Assembly (NCBI RefSeq): GCF_900067135.1
Contig: NZ_FJUR01000001.1
Span: 3,574,001 to 3,638,000 of the forward strand
DNA: 64,000 nt
Direction: 5' to 3'
Source: Rhizobium sp. 9140
GTDB taxonomy: Bacteria > Pseudomonadota > Alphaproteobacteria > Rhizobiales > Rhizobiaceae
Shown one piece after another: positions 8,699-17,959 of the stretch (position 1 is its first letter; each line of letters opens with the position of its first letter). The position numbers were made by a program, and so were the translations under genes. The notes beneath the pieces are model-generated. The model was not told where the DNA came from, did not search any database, and worked only from the letters and a program-made list of their open reading frames with translations.

Positions 8699-9604
8699 TT
8701 AAGCGTCTTCAACGACCCGCAAGGCTTGCGCCCGGGCCAGAGCGGCCTTCTGCACTGCGTCCTGCACCTTCTCGAAGGCACGAACCTCGATCTGGCGGAC
8801 GCGTTCGCGGCTGATCTCGAATTCGGTCGACAGTTCTTCCAGCGTTACCGGATCTTCCGTCAAACGACGCGCCTGGAAAATACGGCGCTCGCGGTCGTTG
8901 AGCACCTCCATCGCACCCGACAGAAGCGAACGGCGGTTTTCCAACTCGTCCTGCTCGATCAGGATGTCTTCCTGACTGTCGCTGGCATCGACCAGCCAAT
9001 CCTGCCACTGCCCGGATTCGCCCTCGCCCGCCTTGATCGGCGCGTTCAGCGACGCGTCGCCGGACAGCCGCTGGTTCATCGAAATGACCTCGGCTTCCGA
9101 TACGTTCAGCGTCGTCGCGATCTGCTTGACCTGATCGGGCTTCAGGTCGCCGTCATCCAGCGCCTGGATCTTGCCCTTGAGGCGACGCAGGTTGAAGAAC
9201 AACCGCTTCTGGTTGGCGGTAGTGCCCATCTTCACGAGCGACCACGAGCGCAGAATATATTCCTGAATGGAGGCTTTGATCCACCACATGGCGTAGGTCG
9301 CAAGGCGGAAACCGCGCTCCGGATCGAACTTTTTCACGGCCTGCATCAGGCCGACATTGCCTTCGGAAACGACTTCGCCGATCGGCAGGCCGTAGCCGCG
9401 ATAGCCCATGGCGATCTTCGCCACGAGGCGCAGATGACTGGTCACGAGCTGATGGGCGGCCTTACGGTCGTCATGTTCCTGGTAGCGCTTGGCGAGCATA
9501 TACTCGACCTGCGGCTCCAGCATGGGGAATTTGCGGATTTCATCGAGATATCGATTGAGACCACCTTCGCCGGCGGTCAGTGTCGGCATCGTACTACGGG
9601 CCAT
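8699..9604 (-). CDS. rpoH: RNA polymerase heat-shock sigma factor, sigma-32
   Basis: 301 residues with all regions of RpoH: region 1.2 (LNRYLDEIRKFPMLEPQVEYMLAKRYQ), region 2 (GLPIGEVVSEGNVGLMQAVKKFDPERGFRLATYAMWWIKASIQEYILRSWSLVKMGTT), the RpoH box (QKRLFFNLRRLK) and region 4 (LEELSTEFEISRERVRQIEVRAFEKVQ). It directs core polymerase to heat-shock promoters. The ATG at 9604 (MARSTMPTL) has AAAGGGG ahead and matches alphaproteobacterial RpoH N-termini; the frame runs further upstream without support. Rhizobia often have more than one rpoH; which paralogue this is cannot be settled here. Confidence 0.97.
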   Translation of the reverse strand: MARSTMPTLTAGEGGLNRYLDEIRKFPMLEPQVEYMLAKRYQEHDDRKAAHQLVTSHLRLVAKIAMGYRGYGLPIGEVVSEGNVGLMQAVKKFDPERGFRLATYAMWWIKASIQEYILRSWSLVKMGTTANQKRLFFNLRRLKGKIQALDDGDLKPDQVKQIATTLNVSEAEVISMNQRLSGDASLNAPIKAGEGESGQWQDWLVDASDSQEDILIEQDELENRRSLLSGAMEVLNDRERRIFQARRLTEDPVTLEELSTEFEISRERVRQIEVRAFEKVQDAVQKAALARAQALRVVEDA

Positions 9605-9823
9605 GTTTGCACCCCTTTCTCGTTCCGGCCTCCAGCTGGCAAGCCGGGCATGTGGGTCCTTCGACCCCACAGGTCACCAAGATAAGAACGCGCAGCGCAT
9701 GATTCAAGGATGCAGCCGCGCGATTGCGACCCCATCCTTTGGCTTCGGAATATCTCGGTAAGATCGGCATCGAGGAACTGAAATCAACCCCTCGAGCCGG
9801 ATTTTCAGCATCTCCGCGCAGTG

Positions 9824-10081
9824 CTAGCGGATGGCAGCGCCGTCATCTTCCTGCTCGGACAGGAACGCTTCGTCACTCTTGGCGCTGAGGCGAACCCGGT
9901 TGCCATCCACGCTCTCGACGAGCGATAAGGCAATGAAGTGGTGATGGTCCTGATGGCCGACCGGATTGTCCTTCTTCGTCAGCTTGATGCGGTCGCCCTC
10001 GACACCATCGACGGTTCCGACATGGACGCCATCGGCACTGATGACTTCGGCATGTTCCTTAATCTGGTTACCATCGATCAT
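9824..10081 (-). CDS. DUF2171 family protein
   Basis: 85 residues with the pattern of small DUF2171 proteins: IKEHAEVISADGVHVGTVDGVEGDRIKLTKKD, a histidine cluster (GHQDHHHFI) and a closing basic/acidic segment. AAGGAGAG lies just before the ATG. Such proteins are common as short stress-associated genes in rhizobia; the function is not known. Confidence 0.82.
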   Translation of the reverse strand: MIDGNQIKEHAEVISADGVHVGTVDGVEGDRIKLTKKDNPVGHQDHHHFIALSLVESVDGNRVRLSAKSDEAFLSEQEDDGAAIR

Positions 10082-10184
10082 GATGTCTCTCCTTGGCTAT
10101 CGATACCGGAAAAACGCCGGCATCGACAAAAGGATGCATGCAAGGCTTGAGATTTCACGACCGCCCGCAAGAACGCTCGCGGCC

Positions 10185-11207
10185 TTAGGCCTTCAGAGCC
10201 GCGGCGAGTTCCAGCATATCGTCCGGCAGCGGCGAGGCGAAGCGCATCGTCTCACCGGTTGCCGGATGCTCGAACGCCAGCATGAACGCATGCAGCGCCT
10301 GGCGCGGAAACCGATCGACGACGGCCTTGGCGGCGTCCGGCAAAAGGTTCGATTTCGTCCGGAATGCCGCACCATAATCGGCATCGCCCACCAGCGGATG
10401 CCCGATATAGGCCATGTGGACGCGGATCTGGTGCGTGCGCCCCGTCTCCAGCCGGCATTCGACCATGGCGGCCAGCGCCGTCGCATCCGGCTTCTCGTGG
10501 TAACGCTCGGTCACCTCGTAATGGGTGATGGCTTCGCGCGCATCGTCCGCATCGTGCTTCTTCACCGCCCGCTTGATCCGGTCTCCCGCGCGCCCGAGCG
10601 GCGCGTCGATCGTGCCGCGAAGGCCGCGCGGACGGCCCCAGACGATGGCGGCATAGGCGCGCTCCAGCGGCCCGGTGCGGCCATGGTCGGCAAACTGGTC
10701 GGAAAGGTGCCGGTGGGCGAGATCGTTCTTCGCCACCACCATGACGCCGCTTGTGTCCTTGTCCAGACGGTGGACGATGCCCGGCCGCTTGACGCCGCCG
10801 ATGCCCGAAAGACTGTCGCCGCAATGATGGATGAGCGCGTTGACAAGCGTCCCCGTCCAGTTGCCGGCACCGGGATGCACGACCAGACCCGGCGGCTTGA
10901 TGAGCACGATCACGTCGTTATCTTCATAAAGGACGTCGAGCGGGATGTTCTCGCCCTTGGGCTCCGGGTCTTCCGGCTCCGGCATGCCGATCTCGAACAC
11001 GTCGCCCGGCTGCACCTTGCGCTTGGGCTCCAGCACCGGCTTGCCATTGACGCGCACGGCGCCCTGCTCGATCAGCGCCTTGATGCGGTTGCGCGAGAAA
11101 AGGCCGTCCATCTGCTCGGTCAGCCAGGCATCCATGCGCCCGGATGCATCGTCTTGCGCCGTCAGGACTTTCCTTGGGGCTGCCGCTTCGTTAAAGGGGT
11201 CGTTCAT
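10185..11207 (-). CDS. rluD: 23S rRNA pseudouridine synthase, RluD family
   Basis: 340 residues: an N-terminal S4 RNA-binding domain (RMDAWLTEQMDGLFSRNRIKALIEQGAVRVNG), then the RsuA/RluA catalytic domain with HRLDKDTSGVMVVAK containing the catalytic aspartate, followed by ERAYAAIVWG and LETGRTHQIRVHMAYIGHPLVGD. RluD makes the pseudouridines in helix 69 of 23S rRNA. Length and motif order fit the RluD/RluC group; RluD is favoured by the S4 domain and overall likeness. It is divergent from the DUF6476-like gene with a 30-base gap. Confidence 0.9.
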   Translation of the reverse strand: MNDPFNEAAAPRKVLTAQDDASGRMDAWLTEQMDGLFSRNRIKALIEQGAVRVNGKPVLEPKRKVQPGDVFEIGMPEPEDPEPKGENIPLDVLYEDNDVIVLIKPPGLVVHPGAGNWTGTLVNALIHHCGDSLSGIGGVKRPGIVHRLDKDTSGVMVVAKNDLAHRHLSDQFADHGRTGPLERAYAAIVWGRPRGLRGTIDAPLGRAGDRIKRAVKKHDADDAREAITHYEVTERYHEKPDATALAAMVECRLETGRTHQIRVHMAYIGHPLVGDADYGAAFRTKSNLLPDAAKAVVDRFPRQALHAFMLAFEHPATGETMRFASPLPDDMLELAAALKA

Positions 11208-11237
11208 TCTTGCTCAATCCGTGAGGTCAAACCGCCC

Positions 11238-11618
11238 ATGTCGCTCCAGGAACCTGACGAACAGGACGAAAAGCCGCTCGATCCGGTGATGGAAAACGTT
11301 CGCCGCAAGATGATCCGCCTGCAGCTGGTCTCGGCGGGTGTGATGTTGGTCATGCTTATGGCCGTGCTGGGCGCGATTGTCTACAAGGTCACGCGTCCGA
11401 GCGCAGCGCCCTCGCTCGCAAACGCAACCGCCGGCGTGCCGAGCGATGCGCCGCTGGCGGCCACCGCCGTGCTTCCGCAAGGCTTCGAGATCACCGACAC
11501 CTCGCTTTCGGGCGGTCAGATCCTGTTCTTCGGCACGCTCGCCGGTGTCCGCAAGGCGCTCGTCTATGACATCGCCGCCAACCGCATCGTCGCCGACATC
11601 TCCGTACCCGCGAACTGA
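11238..11618 (+). CDS. Single-pass membrane protein, DUF6476-like
   Basis: 126 residues with an acidic N-terminus, one transmembrane segment (LQLVSAGVMLVMLMAVLGAIVYKV) and a C-terminal beta-rich domain (GFEITDTSLSGGQILFFGTL...ALVYDIAANRIVADISV). The frame runs far upstream through the antisense of rluD, but the ATG at 11238 is where protein-like sequence begins. Position next to rluD and upstream of a SpoU methyltransferase resembles other rhizobia; the family name is from memory of that neighbourhood and only moderately certain. Confidence 0.78.
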   Translation: MSLQEPDEQDEKPLDPVMENVRRKMIRLQLVSAGVMLVMLMAVLGAIVYKVTRPSAAPSLANATAGVPSDAPLAATAVLPQGFEITDTSLSGGQILFFGTLAGVRKALVYDIAANRIVADISVPAN

Positions 11619-11620
11619 CC

Positions 11621-12457
11621 GTGCCGGACACCGAGCGCGTCGCCGAGCGCATCACGGACCCGGCCGATCCGCGCATCGCAGCCTTCGTCTCGATTCGCGA
11701 GCGGGACCTGACCGGCCGTCACAACCGCTTCATCGCGGAGGGCACCGTGGTGCTGCGCATGCTGGCGGCGTCGGCTGCCGGCGGCGGTCCGTTTACGGCC
11801 GAGGCGATCCTGCTTCTCGAAAACCGGCTTCCGGGCGTTGCCGACATTCTCGCGCAGTTCGAGGACACGGTGCCGGTCTTCGTCGCGGATGCCACGGTGT
11901 TCAATGCCATCGCCGGTTTCGACATGCATCGCGGCGTGCTCGCCATCGGCATGCGGCAGAGGCCGCAAACGCTGGAGGGCCTGCTCTCGACCCTGCCGGA
12001 CGAGGCTCTGATCCTCGCCGCCTGCGGCCTCTCCAATCACGACAATGTCGGCTCGATCTTCCGCAACGCCGCCGCCTTCGGCGCGAGCGCCGTGCTTCTG
12101 GACGAAACCTGCTGCGACCCGCTGTATCGCAAGGCGATCCGCGTCTCCGTCGGCGCGGTGCTCACCGTCCCCTTCGTGCGCCAGGGTACGGCGGGCAACC
12201 TGCTTGCGGCCATCGAGGGCCACGGCTTTGCGCTCTGGGGCCTGTCGCCGCGCGGCGAAACCAATCTGGACGATATCCCACCCGCGCCGCGCACGGCGCT
12301 GGTCGTGGGTGCCGAGGGCGAAGGCCTGCCGCCCGCCATCATGGCCGCGATCCGCACGGCTCGTATCCGGCAGAAGCCGGGTCTCGACAGCCTCAATGTC
12401 GCCACCGCGACGGGAATAGCCCTTCACCGGATCGCCAGCCTCAACGGCCTCGTCTAA
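11621..12457 (+). CDS. SpoU/TrmH-family RNA 2'-O-methyltransferase
   Basis: 278 residues. An N-terminal substrate-binding part (FIAEGTVVLRMLAAS) is followed by the SPOUT knot motifs: ACGLSNHDNVGSIFRNAAAFGASAVLLD (motif 1, with the catalytic arginine), LVVGAEGEGLP (motif 2) and LDSLNVATATGIALHRI (motif 3). These use S-adenosylmethionine to methylate tRNA or rRNA ribose. The start is GTG at 11621, two bases after the preceding stop, so the two genes form an operon. The exact target nucleotide is not known. Confidence 0.92.
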   Translation: MPDTERVAERITDPADPRIAAFVSIRERDLTGRHNRFIAEGTVVLRMLAASAAGGGPFTAEAILLLENRLPGVADILAQFEDTVPVFVADATVFNAIAGFDMHRGVLAIGMRQRPQTLEGLLSTLPDEALILAACGLSNHDNVGSIFRNAAAFGASAVLLDETCCDPLYRKAIRVSVGAVLTVPFVRQGTAGNLLAAIEGHGFALWGLSPRGETNLDDIPPAPRTALVVGAEGEGLPPAIMAAIRTARIRQKPGLDSLNVATATGIALHRIASLNGLV

Positions 12458-12461
12458 CGTT

Positions 12462-13640
12462 TCAGGAGATAGAGGACAGAAGCGACCGGGTCCGCGCGGC
12501 CAGCGTCGTCGCGCCGCCGTCCGCCTCTCGCGCCAGCAGCGCGGGAATGGGCGATGCCTCTCCCTCGTTCTTTGCCGTCAGGGCGGTCATACCAGCCGCA
12601 ATCTGCAAGAGGTCTTCGCGCAGGTCCGCGTCGTCGGCCGGATCGGACGCCATGAGGCGGTCGATGAAGGCGCCGGCATCCGCCGCCAGGCGCTCCGGCG
12701 TGGGGATACCGGGCGGCGAGAGCAGCATGGTCTCGTCCGGCGCCGGAAGTGCGATCGCGTCCTCTCGTGCCGTGGTCGGCAGGCCACCATCATCAGCCGC
12801 CTCTTTCGCAAGGGATCGCGGCTCGATCCCCGCAACGCGCAATGCCGGCATTGCCGCCGCCAGCTCCGCCGTCATCTCGCGAACGCGCGTGGTGAGGCGG
12901 TCGATTTCCGCGCTGCTGCGTTCCAGATGGGTTTCCCGGTCGGCCAGCAGCCCATTGGCGGTCGTCAGGCGGGATTCGAGCTGCTTTGCCCGGATCTCGT
13001 GCTGCGCCAGCTTCAGTTCCAGCGCCTTCGCCTTCTCGCTTTCCCGCCGCCGCTCGTCGCGCAGGGTTTCGCGCTCATCGCGCAGGCCACCGGCTCTTGC
13101 ATGAAGTTCATCGACTTGCGACGCTTCCGCAGCCGATACGGCGCGAACCTCGTCGAGTTCGGCGGAAACGCGATCGAGCTGGCGCGCCAGCAAGGCCGCC
13201 TGCTCGGTCTTGGAGGCGTAATCCGTCTCCAGCGTGCCTAGCGCATTCTTCAGCCGCTCGATATGCTGTTCCAGAAGCCGGATGCCGGAGCGCAGGTCTC
13301 CCGCCTCTCCGTTCATCTCGTCCATCTGAGCCCGAAGCGCCTCATTCTCGGCGCGCACCGTCCGCACGTCCTGCTCGGCCTTCTCGCGGGCCAGCATAAG
13401 GGAGATCGCCTTGTCGCGCTCGCGCTTCAGCGTCTGGCTGGTGCGCACGTTCTCCGCAGCATAGATCGCGCGCGCCGCATCCTTCTGAGCCCGCACCTCC
13501 TGTTGCGACAGCGGCGTGGTCGCCTTCAGCCGGTCCTCCGCAAACCGCACGATCCGCCGGTGGATGACGGGTGCGACCAGCGCACCGAGAAGGATCGCGG
13601 TGAGAAAGCCCAGGGCGAACAGCAGTGCAAATTGGATCAC
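12462..13640 (-). CDS. Membrane-anchored coiled-coil protein, unknown
   Basis: 392 residues. An N-terminal transmembrane helix (IQFALLFALGFLTAILLGALVAPVI) is followed by a long charged coiled coil (roughly residues 40-270, rich in ERDKA, REKAE, LRDERETL-type heptads) and a less ordered alanine- and proline-rich C-terminus. It resembles cytoplasmic-facing, membrane-tethered coiled-coil proteins of rhizobia in architecture only; no enzyme motif is seen. It is convergent with the methyltransferase gene with a 4-base gap. Confidence 0.75.
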   Translation of the reverse strand: MIQFALLFALGFLTAILLGALVAPVIHRRIVRFAEDRLKATTPLSQQEVRAQKDAARAIYAAENVRTSQTLKRERDKAISLMLAREKAEQDVRTVRAENEALRAQMDEMNGEAGDLRSGIRLLEQHIERLKNALGTLETDYASKTEQAALLARQLDRVSAELDEVRAVSAAEASQVDELHARAGGLRDERETLRDERRRESEKAKALELKLAQHEIRAKQLESRLTTANGLLADRETHLERSSAEIDRLTTRVREMTAELAAAMPALRVAGIEPRSLAKEAADDGGLPTTAREDAIALPAPDETMLLSPPGIPTPERLAADAGAFIDRLMASDPADDADLREDLLQIAAGMTALTAKNEGEASPIPALLAREADGGATTLAARTRSLLSSIS

Positions 13641-13754
13641 GCGGAGGTCACTTCACAGACGGTTGGGCAAGGGCACCCGGCCCTCGCGCGTCATTATTCG
13701 CGCTCGGCCCTGGATTGGCAAGCGCTGGACCGGCAAGCAGCAAGCCAAGTACGG

Positions 13755-14390
13755 TCAGAAAGGATTCCAGGTCGGCTGCTGGGTCAGCTTGAGGTAGCCG
13801 ACATTGATGCCGAGGCGGGCGCCGACGCCGGTTCGAATAGGGACGAGCACGATATGCTCGTCCGTCAGCACCGTCATGCCGACGCCGGCCACGACATAGG
13901 CCGAACCGGAAACGCCACCGAACCGCTTGTAAAGGCCGGGCACGCTCGGGAGGTTATAGACCAGCATCATGATGCGGCTGCCCTGACCGCCTGCATCGAG
14001 ACCGAGCGAGGGACCTTGCCAGTAGACGCTGTGCTGACCGGCATTCTTGGTGTTCAGGCTTCCCTCACCATAGGTCAGCCCGGCGACGAAGGCGCCGGAG
14101 CCCTCCTGCCCGAGAATATAGCCGTTCGGCAGGCCATAGCTTTGGAACGCCCGCTCGACCACCTTGGCAAGACCGCCGGATGTGGACCCGAAGAAGCCGT
14201 GTCCCGCGTCGACGATTTCCTGGATGGAATATTGCGACGTGTTGTTGGCGGATTGCGCGGCAGCGGTGGAGACGGCGACGCACAGCGCCAGCACGCCGAA
14301 CACGACGGCTTTCACGGCAGACAGCAGACTGCACCGCGAGGAACGGGCGGCAACGTCTCTCGACGGCGCAAATTTCGATCTCGGCAACAT
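13755..14390 (-). CDS. DUF1134 secreted protein
   Basis: 211 residues with an N-terminal signal peptide (VKAVVFGVLALCVAVSTAAAQ) and the DUF1134 core: IVDAGHGFFGSTSGGLAKVVERAF, GLPNGYILGQEGSGAFVAGLTYGEG and LDAGGQGSRIMMLVYNL. The ATG at 14390 is chosen for CGGAGGA ahead of it and because the signal peptide follows. The family is periplasmic, conserved in alphaproteobacteria and of unknown role, related in fold to lipid-binding Ysc84 proteins. Confidence 0.88.
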   Translation of the reverse strand: MLPRSKFAPSRDVAARSSRCSLLSAVKAVVFGVLALCVAVSTAAAQSANNTSQYSIQEIVDAGHGFFGSTSGGLAKVVERAFQSYGLPNGYILGQEGSGAFVAGLTYGEGSLNTKNAGQHSVYWQGPSLGLDAGGQGSRIMMLVYNLPSVPGLYKRFGGVSGSAYVVAGVGMTVLTDEHIVLVPIRTGVGARLGINVGYLKLTQQPTWNPF

Positions 14391-14645
14391 CGCATCCTCC
14401 GTTATCCCAAGGCCGATAGGGTATCGGCAGGAGCAGGCCGCGCCTGTCTGAGGCCCCGGCCCGGGATTCCGCCACTCTGAACCCATCATCTTAACAATTG
14501 GTTTACCAAACATGGTGTCATTATGGCCGGACTGGACACGCCACGTCCGCGCAATCTTCACCCTCTAGACCATAGCGGAAAACTGCCCGCGCGATCCCGT
14601 CGCGCACCGGGACGATCGGCAAGGGCGACCTTTAAGGACATGACG

Positions 14646-15287
14646 ATGGAAAAGAATCCGAACCTGACCCTGACCGGCCCCGATCTCGCTGCCCTGCTCT
14701 GCAGCCGTGTCTGCCACGACATCATCTCGCCGGTCGGCGCCATCAACAACGGCCTGGAGCTTCTGGACGAAGGCGGCGCCGATGCCGACGCCATGGACCT
14801 CATCCGCACCAGCGCGCTCAACGCCGCCGTCCGCCTGAAGTTCGCCCGCCTCGCCTTCGGGGCCTCCGGCTCGGTCGGCGCGTCCATCGACACCGGCGAA
14901 GCGGAAAAGGCAGCGCGTGACTTCGCCGTGGTGGAAAAGAAGACCGAGATCACCTGGACAGGCCCACGCGTCATCATTCCGAAGAACCGCGTGAAGCTGC
15001 TCTTGAACCTCTTCCTCATCGCCTACGGCGCCATTCCGCGTGGCGGCTCGCTGGATGTGACGCTGGAAAACCCGGAATACGACGCCGTCTTCAAGCTTGT
15101 CGTGCGCGGCAAGATGATGCGCGTACCACCCAGGCTTGTCGAACTTCTCTCCGGCACGCTGGAAGAAGCCGTCGATGCCCATACGATCCAGCCCTATTAC
15201 ACGGTTCTGCTGGCAGACGAAGCCAGCATGAAGATCGAGATTCTCCCGGCCCCGGAAGAGATCGTCTTCTTGGCCTCCTCCATCTAA
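14646..15287 (+). CDS. chpT: Histidine phosphotransferase ChpT
   Basis: 213 residues matching ChpT, which carries phosphate from the CckA kinase to CtrA and CpdR. The N-terminal helical hairpin has the phosphorylated histidine in LLCSRVCHDIISPVGAINNGLELL; a degenerate GHKL-like C-terminal domain follows (VKLLLNLFLIAYGAIPRGGSLDV). ATG 14646 has AAGGA 7 bases upstream; ATG 14640 is closer to that site but poorly spaced. It lies about 0.8 kb from the convergent ctrA gene, its phosphorelay target. Confidence 0.9.
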   Translation: MEKNPNLTLTGPDLAALLCSRVCHDIISPVGAINNGLELLDEGGADADAMDLIRTSALNAAVRLKFARLAFGASGSVGASIDTGEAEKAARDFAVVEKKTEITWTGPRVIIPKNRVKLLLNLFLIAYGAIPRGGSLDVTLENPEYDAVFKLVVRGKMMRVPPRLVELLSGTLEEAVDAHTIQPYYTVLLADEASMKIEILPAPEEIVFLASSI

Positions 15288-15498
15288 CACCGAACGTCGC
15301 CGTCACTCTTCGCTGCTCCGGTAACGGTTTGTTTGCCAACGACGCCTTATAATCCCGAGACGAGCGTACACCTCCGGTCTCGCAAGACAGATCCTGAGAG
15401 TGCGCAACTGGACGTTGATGCAGCGCCAGGGCGGAGATCCGCCTTCGGCCTTGCGTCGAGGTCTTCCGTTCACGGGAATGAAAGGGCAAGGAGCTCCC

Positions 15499-15861
15499 AT
15501 GCAGCGCTTGATGATCGCCGACGACTCCGACGTGGTGCGCAAGGTCGGAAAGCGCATTCTCTCCGGCATGGGCTTTCTCGTCTCGGAAGCCGCCAACGGC
15601 CTCGAGGCCTTGGCGCGATGCGAAGCCGAGCTTCCCAACATCATCATTGTCGATGCGGGCCTGGATGGCGCGCTGGAACTGATCGCCAACATTCGCGTGA
15701 TGTCCGAAGGCAAGTCCGTGCGCATCTACTACTGCGTCATCGAGGCAGACCTGCGCAAGATGATGGCAGGCAAACGCGCCGGTGCCGACGATTTCCTGCT
15801 GAAGCCCTTCGACCGCAAGATCCTGACCAGCGTCTTCGGCGCCTATGCCGCCGCGGCCTGA
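15499..15861 (+). CDS. Stand-alone receiver (CheY-like) response regulator
   Basis: 120 residues, a receiver domain with no output domain. The acidic pair is in LMIADDSDVVRK, the probable phosphorylated aspartate is D52 in NIIIVDAGLDGALEL, and the conserved lysine is in DFLLKPFDRK. The usual proline after the aspartate (DxxMPxxxG) is missing, so the loop is atypical. AAGGAG precedes the ATG at 15499. It sits between chpT and ctrA, so a role in the same phosphorelay is plausible, but it does not match CpdR or DivK. Confidence 0.85.
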   Translation: MQRLMIADDSDVVRKVGKRILSGMGFLVSEAANGLEALARCEAELPNIIIVDAGLDGALELIANIRVMSEGKSVRIYYCVIEADLRKMMAGKRAGADDFLLKPFDRKILTSVFGAYAAAA

Positions 15862-15902
15862 CCCGAGTCCCCCTTCGGGCTTCCCCTCCCCTATCCGAGA
15901 TC

Positions 15903-15926
15903 GGCCGCCCGCAAGGCGGCCTTTTT
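15903..15926 (+). terminator. Intrinsic terminator after the receiver gene
   Basis: GGCCGCC (15903-15909), loop CGCAA, GGCGGCC (15915-15921), then TTTTT on the plus strand. It lies 42 bases past the receiver stop. Confidence 0.93.
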
Positions 15927-15962
15927 CGTGTCCGCGAGATGCGAGCGCTTTCCAGACCGCTG

Positions 15963-15992
15963 AAAACGAAAAACCCGCCACGAAGGGCGGGT
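15963..15992 (-). terminator. Intrinsic terminator of ctrA (convergent)
   Basis: ACCCGCC (15973-15979) and GGCGGGT (15986-15992) form a stem; on the minus strand it is followed by TTTTTCGTTTTC. It lies about 120 bases past the ctrA stop, back to back with the plus-strand terminator. Confidence 0.8.
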
Positions 15993-16112
15993 CGGTCATT
16001 TCCGGTAACGGCGAGTTATCTGGGCCGCTAACGGCGAACGCTCTTGGCCGATGACGGCGATCCTGCACTGCGGGATGCATGATCGCCGATGGCTCTCAAA
16101 ACATCCTCGATA

Positions 16113-16811
16113 TCAGGCGCTTTCGGCGAGATCGCCTTCCGGTTCGCGCAGCACGTAGCCACGGCCCCAGACGGTCTCGATGTAGTTTGCGCCGCCGGCA
16201 GCGTTTGCCAGCTTCTTGCGTAGCTTGCAGATGAAGACGTCGATAATCTTCAGTTCCGGCTCGTCCATACCGCCGTAAAGGTGGTTGAGGAACATTTCCT
16301 TGGTCAGCGTCGTACCCTTGCGGAGCGAAAGCAGCTCCAGCATCTGGTATTCCTTGCCCGTCAGGTGAACGCGCTGCCCGCCGACTTCGACGGTTTTCGC
16401 ATCCAGATTGACGATCAGCTCGCCGGTCGAGATGACGGACTGGGCATGACCCTTGGAGCGGCGAACGATCGCATGGATGCGCGCCACAAGCTCGTCCTTG
16501 TGGAACGGCTTGGTCATGTAGTCGTCAGCCCCGAAGCCCAGGCCACGAACCTTGTCCTCGATGCCGGCCATGCCGGAGAGGATGAGGATCGGGGTCTTCA
16601 CCTTGGAGAGGCGAAGGGTCCGGAGCACCTCGTAGCCCGACATGTCGGGCAGGTTGAGGTCGAGCAGGATGATGTCGTAGTCGTAGAGTTTGCCGAGATC
16701 GACGCCCTCTTCACCGAGATCGGTGGTGTACACATTAAAACTCTCAGACTTGAGCATCAACTCGATGCTCTGCGCTGTCGCGCTGTCGTCCTCGATAAGC
16801 AGAACCCGCAT
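16113..16811 (-). CDS. ctrA: Cell-cycle master response regulator CtrA
   Basis: 232 residues. The receiver domain starts [23 protein letters not shown], with phosphoacceptor D51 in [13 protein letters not shown] and the lysine in DDYMTKPF. An OmpR-type winged helix follows ([52 protein letters not shown]...[12 protein letters not shown]). CtrA binds TTAA-N7-TTAA sites and controls replication origin, division and flagellar genes in alphaproteobacteria. The ATG at 16811 has AAGGGGA ahead and is the family start; the open frame upstream is not used. A long promoter region separates it from the divergent fliJ-like gene. Confidence 0.97.
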   Translation of the reverse strand: MRVLLIEDDSATAQSIELMLKSESFNVYTTDLGEEGVDLGKLYDYDIILLDLNLPDMSGYEVLRTLRLSKVKTPILILSGMAGIEDKVRGLGFGADDYMTKPFHKDELVARIHAIVRRSKGHAQSVISTGELIVNLDAKTVEVGGQRVHLTGKEYQMLELLSLRKGTTLTKEMFLNHLYGGMDEPELKIIDVFICKLRKKLANAAGGANYIETVWGRGYVLREPEGDLAESA

Positions 16812-17257
16812 GTTTTTGTCCCCTTTTCCGCAGCTGAAAGGTCGTGCAAGGCTGCCTGACGCTAAACGGATCCAGTCGTTGCCTGATTTGGAGCTTGCCA
16901 CCAAATGGTTAACAAATTCTGATTCCCTCTGGCAAGGTGCACAGCATTTGTTAAATATATTTCTCAGCCCCTTGATTTTGTTCGTTTTTGATAAAACGGC
17001 TTTCTCACCCTGAAGGTGAGCGAACCACCTTATCGGATTCCAGAGACTCGCCAAAACACCAAAGCGTCACATTTCGCGTTGGCCATTTACCGGGCCTTAA
17101 ATGATCGTCCCTAGGATTAACTATGCCCGTAAACGAAACGTTACCAGCGGTAGGCATTTGTTAAGATCGCTGGGGTTTTTTCGCGGAGCCGCAGGCATGA
17201 GCCTTCGGTAAGGGTTGCAAGTGAGATGCCGGGTCTCGCACCGCGGGAGTATTGCGT
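16812..17257. promoter_or_regulatory. Divergent ctrA / fliJ-like promoter region (446 bases, no gene)
   Basis: No credible coding frame. The region is much more AT-rich than its surroundings and holds five TTAA sequences, which are half sites of the CtrA box, including GGTTAAC near 16909, TTTGTTAAATA near 16949 and GGATTAACTATG near 17115. No perfect TTAA-N7-TTAA pair was found. ctrA autoregulation is well known in the group, so these half sites are candidates only. Confidence 0.6.
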
Positions 17258-17608
17258 ATGAAGTCACGTGAGAGCCTTGTCCGCCTGAAGGAATTTCAGG
17301 TGAAAGACAAACAGCGTCAACTGAAGCAGCTTCAGATGATGATGGCTGAATTCGAAAGGATGACCAAGGATTTGGAGCATCAGATCGCATTCGAGGAGAA
17401 AAAGTCTGGCATTTCGGATCCGTCCCATTTTGCCTATCCGACCTTTGCAAAGGCGGCCCGCCAGCGGGCCGACAATCTGCAAGTGTCGGTTCGGGAACTG
17501 AAAGTTCAGCAGGACGCGGCAGAACTCGCTCTGGAAGACGTCCAGGCCGAATTCGCCAAGGCCTCCGCACTCGAAGAACGCGACGGTCTCGTGCGCCTGC
17601 GCGCCTGA
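17258..17608 (+). CDS. FliJ-like flagellar export protein
   Basis: 116 residues, almost wholly helical and charged (RESLVRLKEFQVKDKQRQLKQLQMMMAEFERMTKDLEHQIAFEEKK, then ELKVQQDAAELALEDVQAEFAKASALEERD). This is the two-helix coiled-coil pattern of FliJ, the stalk protein of the flagellar export ATPase, though shorter than the enterobacterial protein. GGGAG precedes the ATG. In many Hyphomicrobiales a FliJ-type gene lies divergent from ctrA. The assignment rests on helix pattern and position rather than a strict motif. Confidence 0.68.
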   Translation: MKSRESLVRLKEFQVKDKQRQLKQLQMMMAEFERMTKDLEHQIAFEEKKSGISDPSHFAYPTFAKAARQRADNLQVSVRELKVQQDAAELALEDVQAEFAKASALEERDGLVRLRA

Positions 17609-17615
17609 TCCTGAT

Positions 17616-17642
17616 CTGCCGGCCGTCAAACCTGACCGGCAG
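17616..17642 (+). terminator. Hairpin after the fliJ-like gene
   Basis: CTGCCGG (17616-17622) pairs with CCGGCAG (17636-17642) around a 13-base loop, 8 bases after the stop. No T tract follows, so terminator function is tentative. Confidence 0.45.
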
Positions 17643-17914
17643 TCCAGCCTGACGAACGACGCCGCGCCTCGCTCCGAAGCGCGGCCGTCGTCGTTGTGCT
17701 TTCCATTCCCGTCTTTCGCCGACGACCGCGCTTTCTCGCGCGACCGAACGACACATGTGACGAACGTAAGCCCACGAACTTGCGCGAAGCCTTCCCGCGG
17801 CCAGATCTTCCCGCGGCCAAACCTGGCTGCAGCGACGTCTCGAGGCTCGCCGGCGCTGACGCGCGCGGCCGTTCCCCCTCCTCACCTCGATCGAACCGCG
17901 CCCATCACCGGAAT

Positions 17915-17959
17915 CCAAAACGCAATCGAGCGGCCGCGACGAAGGTCGCGACCGCTCGA
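17915..17959 (-). terminator. Intrinsic terminator of sciP
   Basis: A 15-bp stem with one mismatch: TCGAGCGGCCGCGAC (17926-17940) and GTCGCGACCGCTCGA (17945-17959), loop GAAG. On the minus strand it is followed by TTGCGTTTTGG. It begins 26 bases after the sciP stop. Confidence 0.8.

Noticed and set aside
15499-15861. Assignment of the lone receiver as CpdR or DivK
   Set aside because: It lacks the characteristic N-terminus and the proline after the phosphorylated aspartate; only the location argues for a cell-cycle role.
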